In this document: in pieces, positions 1 through 6,599 of the stretch | How positions within the stretch are numbered: the first letter of the stretch is position 1 | How the letters are laid out: each line of letters starts with the position of its first letter | NCBI GenBank assembly: GCA_017484235.1 | Contig: JAFUTM010000363.1 | Coordinates: 1-7,365, forward strand | Source: Selenomonadaceae bacterium | Lineage (GTDB): Bacteria > Bacillota > Negativicutes > Selenomonadales > Selenomonadaceae | Length of the DNA stretch: 7,365 nucleotides | Direction of reading: 5' to 3' | The notes under the pieces: generated by a model | The model's input: the letters and a program-made list of their open reading frames with translations, nothing else | Database searches by the model: none | What the model was told of the DNA's origin: nothing | Made by a program: the position numbers and the translations under genes

Positions 1-25
1 CCTGTGGCCCTCTTGTCGTCCACAT

Positions 26-118
26 AATTAATGAGGAACATATTTAATGAGGAATGATGAATATATTTAATTATCGATTATTAATTCCTAATTCCTAATT
101 CAACATTCATAATTAGTT
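26..118. repeat. Family A heptad-built palindromic repeat, copy 1
   Basis: AT-rich intergenic repeat. Its core 60-118 is identical to 184-242, and 60-115 is identical to 1125-1180. The right half is a run of 7-nt units (ATTCCTA, ATTCCTA, ATTCAAC, ATTCATA). The left half holds the complementary style of unit (GAGGAAT-like), and the centre is the small palindrome around ATCGAT. The whole unit can fold into a long imperfect hairpin. Its left arm is more degenerate than in copies 2 and 3. No open reading frame is supported here. The function is unknown; it looks like a dispersed intergenic repeat of the REP or MITE type. Confidence 0.85.
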
Positions 119-120
119 AA

Positions 121-150
121 TGAAGGATTATGAAGAATTATGAAGAATTA
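121..150. repeat. 10-bp tandem repeat, three units
   Basis: Three head-to-tail units of TGAAGRATTA lie between family A copies 1 and 2. The first unit has G where the other two have A. This is probably a slippage product of the neighbouring repeat vocabulary (GAATTA, TGAA). No role is evident. Confidence 0.8.
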
Positions 151-151
151 T

Positions 152-242
152 AATTAATGAGGAATTATGAATGAGGAATGAGGAATATATTTAATTATCG
201 ATTATTAATTCCTAATTCCTAATTCAACATTCATAATTAGTT
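152..242. repeat. Family A heptad-built palindromic repeat, copy 2
   Basis: The left arm shows 7-nt periodicity (TATGAAT 166-172, GAGGAAT 173-179, GAGGAAT 180-186). The right arm shows the complementary series (ATTCCTA 208-214, ATTCCTA 215-221, ATTCAAC 222-228, ATTCATA 229-235). TATGAAT pairs perfectly with ATTCATA at the base of the imperfect hairpin. Positions 169-239 are identical to 1110-1180 on the other side of the PHP gene. The repeat ends 7 bp before the PHP start codon, so it occupies the place where a promoter and ribosome binding site would be expected. Confidence 0.9.
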
Positions 243-249
243 TATTACT

Positions 250-1098
250 ATGAAAATCGATTATCATATGCATTTCGAATATGGCGATTACAATATAAAT
301 TGGGTACAGGGCTTCTTCAATACCGCCAGCCTTCACAACATAAACGAAATCGGCATAACCGAACACTCTCACACTTTCCCTACATTCAAGAACCTCTATT
401 ATAACGATTTAATCCTCGATGATTCTCCTGTCGGTAAGTTTCAACAGGCTTGGCTTAAAAAAAATAAGTTCAAACACTCGCTGGACGACTATTTTAATTT
501 TATGGCTCAGCTCAAACTCAACCATAACGTCAAAACCGGCATCGAAGTCTGCAACTTCCAAAATCAGGCCGCCGTTAAGCAAATCCTCAATAATTATAAC
601 TTCGATTATATAATTGGTTCTGTCCATTTCATCAACGGCTGGGCTTATGACTCCTCCGAAATTAAGGACGAGTGGAATAATCACAACCTCCAAGATATTT
701 ACGAATGTTACACTCAGCAGGTCGAAATGCTCGCTGCCGCCCACCTCTACGACGTTTTAGGTCACCCTTTCAATGTCCGCCTCTTTAATCATATTCCAGA
801 CTTCGACACCACTCCTTACCTCGTCCGCACCGCTCAAGCCCTCAAGTCCGCCAATATGGCCGTCGATGTCAATACCGGCACTCTTTATCGTTACCCTGTC
901 AAGGAGATTTCGCCCTATCCTGACTTTATGAAGATTGCTGCCGATTATGAACTGCCCATTATTATTTCTTCTGACGCTCATAGACCGGAAGATTGCGGCC
1001 GCTTCTGCGATGAAGCCATAGATTACGTTAAACAATTCGGTTATAATCAGGTCCTCACTTTTAATAATCGCCAGCGCACTCTCGTCGACCTAAATTAA
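250..1098 (+). CDS. PHP-domain phosphatase, histidinol-phosphatase (HisK/HisJ) type
   Basis: A 282-residue cytoplasmic metal-dependent phosphoesterase of the PHP superfamily. Visible metal-site motifs are HxH (H6, H8), TEH (E38, H39), E99 in GIEV, H126 in GSVHF, H172 in GHP and the closing DAH (D242, H244), so the active site looks complete. The length and the opening MKIDYHMHFEYGDY match the histidinol-phosphatase branch, which hydrolyses L-histidinol phosphate in histidine synthesis. No other his gene is nearby, so the exact substrate is inferred and a general PHP phosphatase is possible. The ATG at 250 is chosen because HxH must lie at the N terminus. It has no Shine-Dalgarno sequence: the preceding bases are repeat followed by a T-rich spacer. 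The stop codon lies inside family A copy 3. Codon use is strongly pyrimidine-ending (CTC, GTC, GCC, AAC), unlike the amidase gene, which uses many ATA, GCG and GAG codons. Confidence 0.9.
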   Translation: MKIDYHMHFEYGDYNINWVQGFFNTASLHNINEIGITEHSHTFPTFKNLYYNDLILDDSPVGKFQQAWLKKNKFKHSLDDYFNFMAQLKLNHNVKTGIEVCNFQNQAAVKQILNNYNFDYIIGSVHFINGWAYDSSEIKDEWNNHNLQDIYECYTQQVEMLAAAHLYDVLGHPFNVRLFNHIPDFDTTPYLVRTAQALKSANMAVDVNTGTLYRYPVKEISPYPDFMKIAADYELPIIISSDAHRPEDCGRFCDEAIDYVKQFGYNQVLTFNNRQRTLVDLN

Positions 1099-1181
1099 TT
1101 AGGAATGACGAATGAGGAATGAGGAATATATTTAATTATCGATTATTAATTCCTAATTCCTAATTCAACATTCATAATTAA
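1092..1181. repeat. Family A heptad-built palindromic repeat, copy 3
   Basis: It starts with AAATTAATTAGGAAT at 1092-1106, the same 15 bases that open copy 4 at 2500-2514. It therefore begins within the last codons of the PHP gene and contains that gene's TAA (1096-1098). Positions 1110-1180 are identical to 169-239 of copy 2. The arms have the same 7-nt periodicity and the same ATCGAT centre. It could fold in the 3' end of the PHP transcript, but it has no run of U after a GC-rich stem, so it is not a canonical terminator. Confidence 0.9.
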
Positions 1182-1216
1182 TTTTTTGTAAATCACTATG
1201 AAAATACTGAACTTTG

Positions 1217-1225
1217 TGTTATAAT
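1217..1225 (+). promoter_or_regulatory. Extended -10 promoter of the amidase gene
   Basis: TG at 1217-1218, one base, then a perfect TATAAT at 1220-1225 make a sigma-A type extended -10 element. No good -35 hexamer lies at 16-18 bp upstream (TATGAA at 1197-1202 is weak), which is usual for extended -10 promoters. Transcription would begin near 1232, giving a leader of about 38 nt to the GTG start. The element lies about 35 bp beyond the end of repeat copy 3. Confidence 0.65.
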
Positions 1226-1253
1226 AAAAAATCATTTTAAAATAGACAACCAC

Positions 1254-1262
1254 AGAGGAGGT
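1254..1262 (+). promoter_or_regulatory. Ribosome binding site of the amidase gene, fixing the GTG start
   Basis: The string AGAGGAGGT is a strong Shine-Dalgarno sequence placed 7 bp before the GTG at 1270. It supports this non-ATG start, whose product begins with a normal lysine-containing signal peptide. Confidence 0.85.
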
Positions 1263-1269
1263 ATAACTG

Positions 1270-2496
1270 GTGATAAAAAAATGGCTGCCGGCCTTCCTGG
1301 TGTATTTCATAATGATGAGTCTGATGACAGGAATACACATATCTGAGGCGGCGGCGGACAATTCCTTTTCCAGACGCACCGCCAATATGGCAGGCATCAA
1401 AAACGTCAGATATAGTCTAGGCAGCGGTCGCGTCCGTATCGTGCTGGATATGACAAAGGAAACGGAATTTAAAGTTTTATACGTAGAAGACCCTTCGAGA
1501 ATGATTATCGATATAGATAATGCTTGGCTTGCCGATAATGTTCCACAGGAGCTGGACCTGCGTGCTCAGACCACAGCGATGAAGAAATTCAGAATGGCGC
1601 AGTATAATCCATCGACCGTCAGAGTTGTAATAGAGACGATGGCGGAGAATGTGGTCTTTTTTCTGGACGGCGGACCAGCGGGCAAGCGTTTAGTTATAGA
1701 CCTCGGTCTTGGTGCGGAGCAGCCTGGCTTCGATAAAAAGGTCTCTCCAGAGATGACCACGCCTTCCGCTGAGAACACAGGCACAGACAACAGGAGCGCC
1801 GGCGAAGTATTGAGGCCCGACGAACGCGATAACAGGTCCTCTGGAAATAACAATGACAATAATGATAATACAGGCAGTAATAATACGCATAAGAATATAG
1901 AAGTAAACCGGACACCAGGCATAGCGGGCAAAAAGATAGTGATAGACGCAGGGCACGGCGGCAACGATGCCGGTGCGATAGGACCGAGCGGCGTAATGGA
2001 GAAGACCGTGACGCTTAGGGTTGCACTGGAGCTTAAGCAGCTTCTTGAAGCAGATGGCGCAACCGTCATAATGACGCGCGAGACGGATACCGAAGTTGCC
2101 GAACGCGGCCGCCACGCGACGGACGTTGAGGAACTCAAGGCGCGGTGTGATGTGGCCAATAATGCGGAGGCGGATATGTTTATATCCATACACGCCGACA
2201 GCTTCACAAATCCGGCGGCGCGAGGCTCAACGGGCTATTACTTTGGCAAAGGCACAGATGATTCGCGCCGATTAGCGGATTGTATAAGGAAGGCGCTATG
2301 CGAATCATTGAACACACCGAGTCGCGGCACACAGCCCTGTAATTTTTACGTAGTGAGAAATACCGATATGCCGGCGACGCTTATAGAGCTGGCGTTTATA
2401 TCCAATCCGACAGAGGAGAAGCTGCTAAACTCAGACGAGGGCGTAACGAAGGCGGCAAAAGGCATATTTGCAGGCATCAAAGATTATTGCAGCTAG
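1270..2496 (+). CDS. Secreted N-acetylmuramoyl-L-alanine amidase, AMIN plus Amidase_3 domains
   Basis: A 408-residue peptidoglycan hydrolase that cuts the bond between N-acetylmuramic acid and L-alanine of the stem peptide, acting outside the cytoplasmic membrane, typically during daughter-cell separation. Residues 1-29 form a signal peptide (two lysines, a hydrophobic core, small residues near SEAAA). Residues about 42-147 look like an AMIN domain, the localisation module of AmiC-type amidases. Residues about 150-218 are a low-complexity linker rich in Asn and Asp. The Amidase_3 catalytic domain runs from about 221 to the end. Its zinc ligands are H229 (DAGHGG), E244 (MEK) and H308 (SIHAD), and its catalytic glutamate is E373 (LIELAFISN). 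All are present, so it should be active. It starts with GTG behind a strong ribosome binding site, has its own extended -10 promoter, and is convergent with dnaE. AMIN domains are commonest in diderm bacteria, which helps the placement of the organism. Confidence 0.95.
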   Translation: MIKKWLPAFLVYFIMMSLMTGIHISEAAADNSFSRRTANMAGIKNVRYSLGSGRVRIVLDMTKETEFKVLYVEDPSRMIIDIDNAWLADNVPQELDLRAQTTAMKKFRMAQYNPSTVRVVIETMAENVVFFLDGGPAGKRLVIDLGLGAEQPGFDKKVSPEMTTPSAENTGTDNRSAGEVLRPDERDNRSSGNNNDNNDNTGSNNTHKNIEVNRTPGIAGKKIVIDAGHGGNDAGAIGPSGVMEKTVTLRVALELKQLLEADGATVIMTRETDTEVAERGRHATDVEELKARCDVANNAEADMFISIHADSFTNPAARGSTGYYFGKGTDDSRRLADCIRKALCESLNTPSRGTQPCNFYVVRNTDMPATLIELAFISNPTEEKLLNSDEGVTKAAKGIFAGIKDYCS

Positions 2497-2499
2497 CAC

Positions 2500-2617
2500 A
2501 AATTAATTAGGAATTAGGAATGCTGAATGAGGAATATATTTAATTATCAATTTCTGATTAATCATTCCTAATTAGATTTATTCCTAATTCCTAATTTACA
2601 ATTCCTAATTAAATTAA
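2500..2617. repeat. Family A heptad-built repeat, divergent copy 4
   Basis: It opens with the same 15 bases as copy 3 and shares 24 identical bases (2525-2548) with copies 2 and 3. It then diverges at the centre, where ATCGAT is replaced by a sequence around ATCAATTTCTGATTAAT. The right arm carries additional ATTCCTA units separated by spacers, so it is longer and more degraded. It begins 4 bp after the amidase stop codon, matching the position of copy 3 right at the end of the PHP gene. Confidence 0.8.
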
Positions 2618-2716
2618 TCGCCGAGCGTGATGCGAGGCCCTGTGAGCGCGTTGAGCGTGACGCGAAACCAGCGAACGAGTTTTCTTTGCTTCTTTCTTTA
2701 CGGCTAAAGAAAGAAG
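2616..2716. repeat. GC-rich composite module B1 with hairpin
   Basis: It shares a 23-bp exact match with module B2 (2616-2638 and 2933-2955). Inside the module the motif GAGCGTGAYGCGA occurs twice (2623-2635 and 2653-2665). It ends in a perfect 12-bp inverted repeat, CTTCTTTCTTTA (2689-2700) and its complement (2705-2716), around the loop CGGC. No U-run follows the stem on either strand, so I class it as a REP-like repeat and not as a terminator. Confidence 0.85.
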
Positions 2717-2816
2717 ATGTAACATAAAAAATGTAATATAAAAAAATAAAACTTAGCCTCTACCTCAATAAGAAGTCTGTAGAATAGACAAGACAGAAAA
2801 AAGACTCAAATATAAT

Positions 2817-2890
2817 AATGCGTAATGCGTAATTAATTCAATTATTAAATTACAAATTAACAAACTCAAAATTACGAATTACGAATTGAG
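2817..2890. repeat. Family C heptad-built inverted repeat
   Basis: The left arm is AATGCGT twice (2817-2830) followed by AATTAAT. The right arm is AATTACG twice (2870-2883) followed by AATTGAG. Read as a hairpin, the arms pair imperfectly (AATGCGT against AATTCGT). The architecture, a 7-nt periodic arm on each side of an AT-rich centre, is that of family A but with a different 7-mer. Confidence 0.75.
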
Positions 2891-2932
2891 AAATCCGCGA
2901 GCTGGACGTGACGCTAATCGCAAACTCTGAAA

Positions 2933-3031
2933 AATCGCCGAGCGTGATGCGAGGCGCCTTCCGAACGCGGCGAGCGTGACGCGAGACAGTGAGGAGAGTT
3001 CTTTGCTACTTTCTTGCGGTCAAGAAAGTAG
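2933..3031. repeat. GC-rich composite module B2 with hairpin
   Basis: Second copy of module B in the same orientation, starting 317 bp after B1. It carries GAGCGTGAYGCGAG at 2940-2953 and 2972-2985, a TTCTTTGCT stretch also present in B1, and a perfect 11-bp stem CTACTTTCTTG (3006-3016) with its complement (3021-3031) around CGGT. The hairpin stems of B1 and B2 differ in sequence but keep complementarity and the CGGY loop, as if under compensatory change. It lies 50 bp beyond the dnaE stop codon. In the dnaE direction it is followed by CAAAGAA, not by U residues. Confidence 0.85.
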
Positions 3032-3080
3032 TTTCAAATATAAAAAAAATAAAACAAAGGCACAAAAATAAACAATATTA

Positions 3081-6000
3081 TCAATACCTGCGAATGTTCT
3101 CCTTGCCGAGCACGGACTCAATCGCCGACCGGACCTCAGGGCTGCCGTTTACCCAATACTGAGGCTTCATCTTCTGCCACTTGCCCGACGCATTAATAAA
3201 TACCGGCTGCCGACCGTGATGAGTCAAAAATACATCTTTTAGCTTAGAATAAGTATCAGGATTATCTAAATCCTGGTTAATTATCAAATAATAATTCGGC
3301 TCATAGTCCTTGATACTCGAAATACCGCAGGCACGGATAAAGATTTTTTCGCCGGTACGCTCAACAAAACCTTGAATGACAATCGGGCTGTCAATATGCA
3401 GCAGATTAACACTTTTGAGAAATTGCTCAGGAAAGACCATAACCTCAATCTTGTCCATAAAATCCTCAACCTGGAGAAAGCACATAACCTCGCCCGACTT
3501 AGTCGTGCGGCGGCGCAGGTCAACGATTATGCCGGCAATTTTAATCTTCTTGCCCTCTTCAAAAGCGCGGCTGTTAATCTCCGTTATCGCGGTCAAATCC
3601 TTAATGCGGTCTGCGTAATCGTCCAGCGGATGACCGGAAATATAAAATCCAAGCGTCTCCTTTTCCCAAACGAGGATTTCGCGCTTAGGCTTCTCCTCAA
3701 TATCCGGTAATTTAAATTCTGACGATTTCATATCATTATCATTAAAAAGGCCGCCCTGCCCGCTGGCGTCGTCGCTTATTTTTATCAAGGCATCGGTAAC
3801 TGACTTATCCACCGCCGCCAAAAGGCGCGTCCTCCTGTTGTCGACACTGTCAAAGGCGCCGCCATTAACTAAATTTTCAATTGCACGCTTATTTAAAATT
3901 TTGTGGTCTATGCGCCTGCAAAAATCGAGCAGCGATTTAAAATTGCCGCCTTTATTTCTAGCTTCGACAACGCTGTCAATCATAAATTCGCCAATATTTT
4001 TAATAGCCGCCAGCCCGAATCGGATTGCGCCGTTCTGGACGTAAAAAGTAGAATTGCTGATATTTATGTCCGGCCCAAGCACTTTAAGACCCATTCGCCT
4101 GGCAAGCTCAATATACTCAGCGACTTTGTCGGAGTTCATAACACTGCTCATCATTGCCGCCATAAATTCTGCCGGATAGTTCGCCTTCAAATAGGCGGTC
4201 TGCCAGGCCAAGAGTGCATAAGCCGCGCTGTGTGATTTATTAAATCCATAATCGGCAAAGTGCATCAGAAGTTCAAATATCTTATTCGCCAGCGCTTCGT
4301 CAATGCCATTGCTGAGGCAGCCCGACATAAAGTTGCTGCGCTGCGCCATAAGGATTTCGGCTTTTTTCTTGCCCATTGCCCGTCGGAGTAGGTCCGCCTG
4401 TCCGAGAGTGAATCCAGCTAAGGCCTGTACAATCTGCATAACCTGTTCTTGATACAAGATTACGCCATATGTCTCCTTTAAAATTGGCTCCAACTTCGGA
4501 TGCAGATATTCAATAGACTTTTTGCCGTGCTTGCGCTCAATAAAATCTTCAACCATTCCGCTTCCCAACGGTCCAGGTCGGTAGAGTGCTACGGTTGGAA
4601 TTAAATCGGCAAAATTTTTCGGCTGTAAATCGCGGACTAATTTAGTCATTCCAGCAGATTCCATTTGAAAAACTGCGCCGGTCTTGCCTTCGGCTAACAT
4701 CTTTGCCGTCAATTCATCGTCGAGTGGAATTTTATTTATATTAATTTTAATTCCGGTGACCTGCTCAATATTTTTGACGGTATTGCCGATAGCGGTAAGA
4801 GTACGCAGCCCCAGAAAATCCATTTTGAGGAGGCCGAGTTCTTCAATGCGGTCTTTGTCATACTGAGTGACCAGCATATTGTCCGACATCTGCATCGGAA
4901 TAAAATCAATAAGCGGACGCGGCGCGATAACGATACCGGCGGCGTGAGTGGAGGAGTGTCGCGGCAGACCTTCCAACTTTTTAGAGAGGTCAATCAGCCG
5001 TTTAGCCTCTGCATTATTATTATATTCGTCTCGAAATTCTATAGACGTCTCAAGCGCCTTATCAATAGTAATCTTTAGCTCATTAGGTATCATCTTGACA
5101 ATGCGGCTGACCTCAGCATAAGGAATATTCAGCACGCGCCCGACGTCGCGGATAGCGGCCTTTGCGCCCATTGTCCCGAAAGTGATAATCTGAGCGACGT
5201 GGTCCTCGCCATAAAGGCGCTTAACATAATCAATGACCTCTTCACGCCTGTTGAAGCAGAAATCAATATCAATATCCGGCATCGTCACGCGCTCAGGATT
5301 TAAAAACCGTTCAAAGAGCAAATCATATTCCAATGGATCCAGCTCAGTAATTCCCAAAATGTAAGCAACCATACTGCCGGCCGCGCTGCCTCGTCCTGGA
5401 CCAACGGGAATACCGATACTCTTTGCATACCGGATAAAATCATACACTATCAAAAAGTAGCTGTCATACTTCATATTTTTAATTATGCTCAGTTCGTGGT
5501 CCAGCCGCGTTAAGATTTCGTCGGTAAAAATGGCGTAACGCTCCGCAATTTTTTGATTGCATAACGCCCGAAGATATTTGGAGGCACTTTTACAGCCCAT
5601 AGGAAGATGATAATCAGGAAGCTGCAGCTTGCCGAATTTAAAATCCACTTTGCAGCGTTTTGCAATTTTTAATGTATTGTCCGCCGCTTCGTTGACGTTT
5701 GGAAAAAGCGCCCGCATCTCTTCCGGCGACTTCAAATAATAATCGTCAGACGAAAATTTTAGACGCTTTTTGTCGTCAATATTTTTATTAGTCTGAATGC
5801 AGAGCAGAACGTCGTGAAATTCACTATCCTCACGATAAGTATAATGAGAATCATTACTGGCAACCAGCCCGACGTTATACTTTTTGGACAAATTAATTAA
5901 TGCCTCAGTGACTTTTTTCTCTTCATCAAGCCCGTGATTCTGAATTTCCAAAAAAAAGTTATTGCGGCCAAAAATATCAATATACTCTTGAATCAATGTT

Positions 6001-6479
6001 TCAGCGTATTCTAAATCGCCTTGAATAATGGCACGCGGAATCTCACCGGCAACGCAGGCACTCAGCGCGATGAGGCCTTCGTGGTGCTCGCGTAAAATTT
6101 CCTTATCGACTCGCGGCTTATAGTAAAATCCGTCGATACTTGCGGCCGAGACCAGTTTAATTAAATTTTGATAGCCGCGGTTATTTTCTGCCAGTAGAAC
6201 TAAATGATAATACTTTACGGCGCTGGACTCGTCGCGGATTTTTCTGGACTTGGGCGCAAGGTAAACTTCGCAGCCAATTATGGGCTTGATGCCGTGTTTA
6301 ACAGCAGTTTTATAAAAATTTATAACACCATACATCGCGCCGTGGTCCGTTATTGCAATCGCCGGCATACCAAGTTCCTTAGCACGAATAATTAAATCTT
6401 CAATGCGGCTTGCACCGTCGAGCAGACTGTACTCCGTATGCACGTGCAGGTGTACAAAATTAGTTTCTTTTTTCGCCAT
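3081..6479 (-). CDS. dnaE: DNA polymerase III alpha subunit (replicative polymerase)
   Basis: A 1132-residue C-family DNA polymerase, catalytic subunit of the chromosomal replicase, near the usual DnaE length. Domains in order: an N-terminal PHP domain (about 7-215); the palm and catalytic core with PDIDIDF (D402, D404) and D554 in KMDFLG as the three catalytic aspartates; the fingers with GPGRGSAAGS (360-369) and the YRPGPLGSGM region near 633; a helix-hairpin-helix part around 820-880; the clamp-binding motif QGGLF (908-912); an OB fold (about 978-1050); and a short C-terminal domain. All nine expected PHP metal ligands are seen (H12, H14, D21, H46, E71, H92, C142, D210, H212), so this PHP domain may be a proofreading exonuclease. 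The ATG at 6479 is chosen because DnaE proteins open with VHLHVHTEYS. An upstream in-frame ATG at 6596 lies beyond the promoter and inside the IS end. The ribosome binding site is weak (GGA five bases before the ATG). Confidence 0.97.
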   Translation of the reverse strand: MAKKETNFVHLHVHTEYSLLDGASRIEDLIIRAKELGMPAIAITDHGAMYGVINFYKTAVKHGIKPIIGCEVYLAPKSRKIRDESSAVKYYHLVLLAENNRGYQNLIKLVSAASIDGFYYKPRVDKEILREHHEGLIALSACVAGEIPRAIIQGDLEYAETLIQEYIDIFGRNNFFLEIQNHGLDEEKKVTEALINLSKKYNVGLVASNDSHYTYREDSEFHDVLLCIQTNKNIDDKKRLKFSSDDYYLKSPEEMRALFPNVNEAADNTLKIAKRCKVDFKFGKLQLPDYHLPMGCKSASKYLRALCNQKIAERYAIFTDEILTRLDHELSIIKNMKYDSYFLIVYDFIRYAKSIGIPVGPGRGSAAGSMVAYILGITELDPLEYDLLFERFLNPERVTMPDIDIDFCFNRREEVIDYVKRLYGEDHVAQIITFGTMGAKAAIRDVGRVLNIPYAEVSRIVKMIPNELKITIDKALETSIEFRDEYNNNAEAKRLIDLSKKLEGLPRHSSTHAAGIVIAPRPLIDFIPMQMSDNMLVTQYDKDRIEELGLLKMDFLGLRTLTAIGNTVKNIEQVTGIKININKIPLDDELTAKMLAEGKTGAVFQMESAGMTKLVRDLQPKNFADLIPTVALYRPGPLGSGMVEDFIERKHGKKSIEYLHPKLEPILKETYGVILYQEQVMQIVQALAGFTLGQADLLRRAMGKKKAEILMAQRSNFMSGCLSNGIDEALANKIFELLMHFADYGFNKSHSAAYALLAWQTAYLKANYPAEFMAAMMSSVMNSDKVAEYIELARRMGLKVLGPDINISNSTFYVQNGAIRFGLAAIKNIGEFMIDSVVEARNKGGNFKSLLDFCRRIDHKILNKRAIENLVNGGAFDSVDNRRTRLLAAVDKSVTDALIKISDDASGQGGLFNDNDMKSSEFKLPDIEEKPKREILVWEKETLGFYISGHPLDDYADRIKDLTAITEINSRAFEEGKKIKIAGIIVDLRRRTTKSGEVMCFLQVEDFMDKIEVMVFPEQFLKSVNLLHIDSPIVIQGFVERTGEKIFIRACGISSIKDYEPNYYLIINQDLDNPDTYSKLKDVFLTHHGRQPVFINASGKWQKMKPQYWVNGSPEVRSAIESVLGKENIRRY

Positions 6480-6546
6480 ATTATTCCACACACTCTGATT
6501 AAGATTGTCAACATTAAGAGCACGATATATTTTATCGAGCGATAAT

Positions 6547-6555
6547 ATTATAGCA
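6547..6555 (-). promoter_or_regulatory. Extended -10 promoter of dnaE
   Basis: On the minus strand TGCTATAAT reads from 6555 to 6547, a TG followed by a perfect TATAAT. The predicted transcript start is near 6540, giving a leader of about 60 nt to the ATG at 6479. The -35 region (around 6570-6575) is only a T-run. The right end of the IS element begins about 26 bp upstream of the TG, so the native DNA further upstream has been displaced by the element. Confidence 0.65.
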
Positions 6556-6599
6556 TAAATTGCGAAATAAAAAAACTCTCTTGACAAACTCCCCAAAGC

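Larger units (their letters stand above)
2497..3080. other. Gene-free intergenic stretch between convergent amidase and dnaE genes
   Basis: These 584 bp hold no supported coding sequence. They contain, in order, family A copy 4 (2500-2617), GC-rich module B1 (2616-2716), an A-rich unstructured part (2717-2816), the family C palindrome (2817-2890), a short degenerate B-like piece with GACGTGACGC near 2904-2913, module B2 (2933-3031), and an AT-rich tail up to the dnaE stop codon. Base composition swings sharply between the AT-rich A and C blocks and the GC-rich B blocks, as expected of nested or accreted small repeats. I see no canonical intrinsic terminator for either gene. Confidence 0.85.

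Noticed and set aside
26..242. The repeated units upstream of the PHP gene considered as a CRISPR array.
   Set aside because: The copies are long palindromes built of heptamers, with only two adjacent copies and no unique spacers of regular length. No cas gene is present.
1566..2207. Long open frames antisense to the amidase, PHP and dnaE genes.
   Set aside because: They lie wholly opposite well-recognised genes, lack ribosome binding sites and show low-complexity or shadow-like composition with no recognisable domain.
2717..2816. The A-rich segment between module B1 and family C considered as a small RNA or small ORF.
   Set aside because: Only weak inverted repeats (AGTCT with AGACT) and no convincing promoter, ribosome binding site or frame are visible.
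2689..3031. The two perfect hairpins considered as intrinsic terminators of the amidase gene and dnaE.
   Set aside because: Neither stem is followed by a U-run in either direction, the first lies about 190 bp beyond the amidase stop, and both belong to a duplicated module. A termination role is possible but not shown.
6581..6586. TTGACA on the plus strand as a -35 box driving rightward transcription.
   Set aside because: No -10 hexamer lies 16-18 bp downstream, and the bases are the TGTCAA terminus of the IS element read on the other strand.
6480..6596. N-terminal extension of DnaE by 39 residues from an in-frame ATG at 6596.
   Set aside because: It would start inside the IS right end and upstream of the extended -10 promoter. 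DnaE proteins normally begin just before VHLHVHTEYS, so the ATG at 6479 is preferred.
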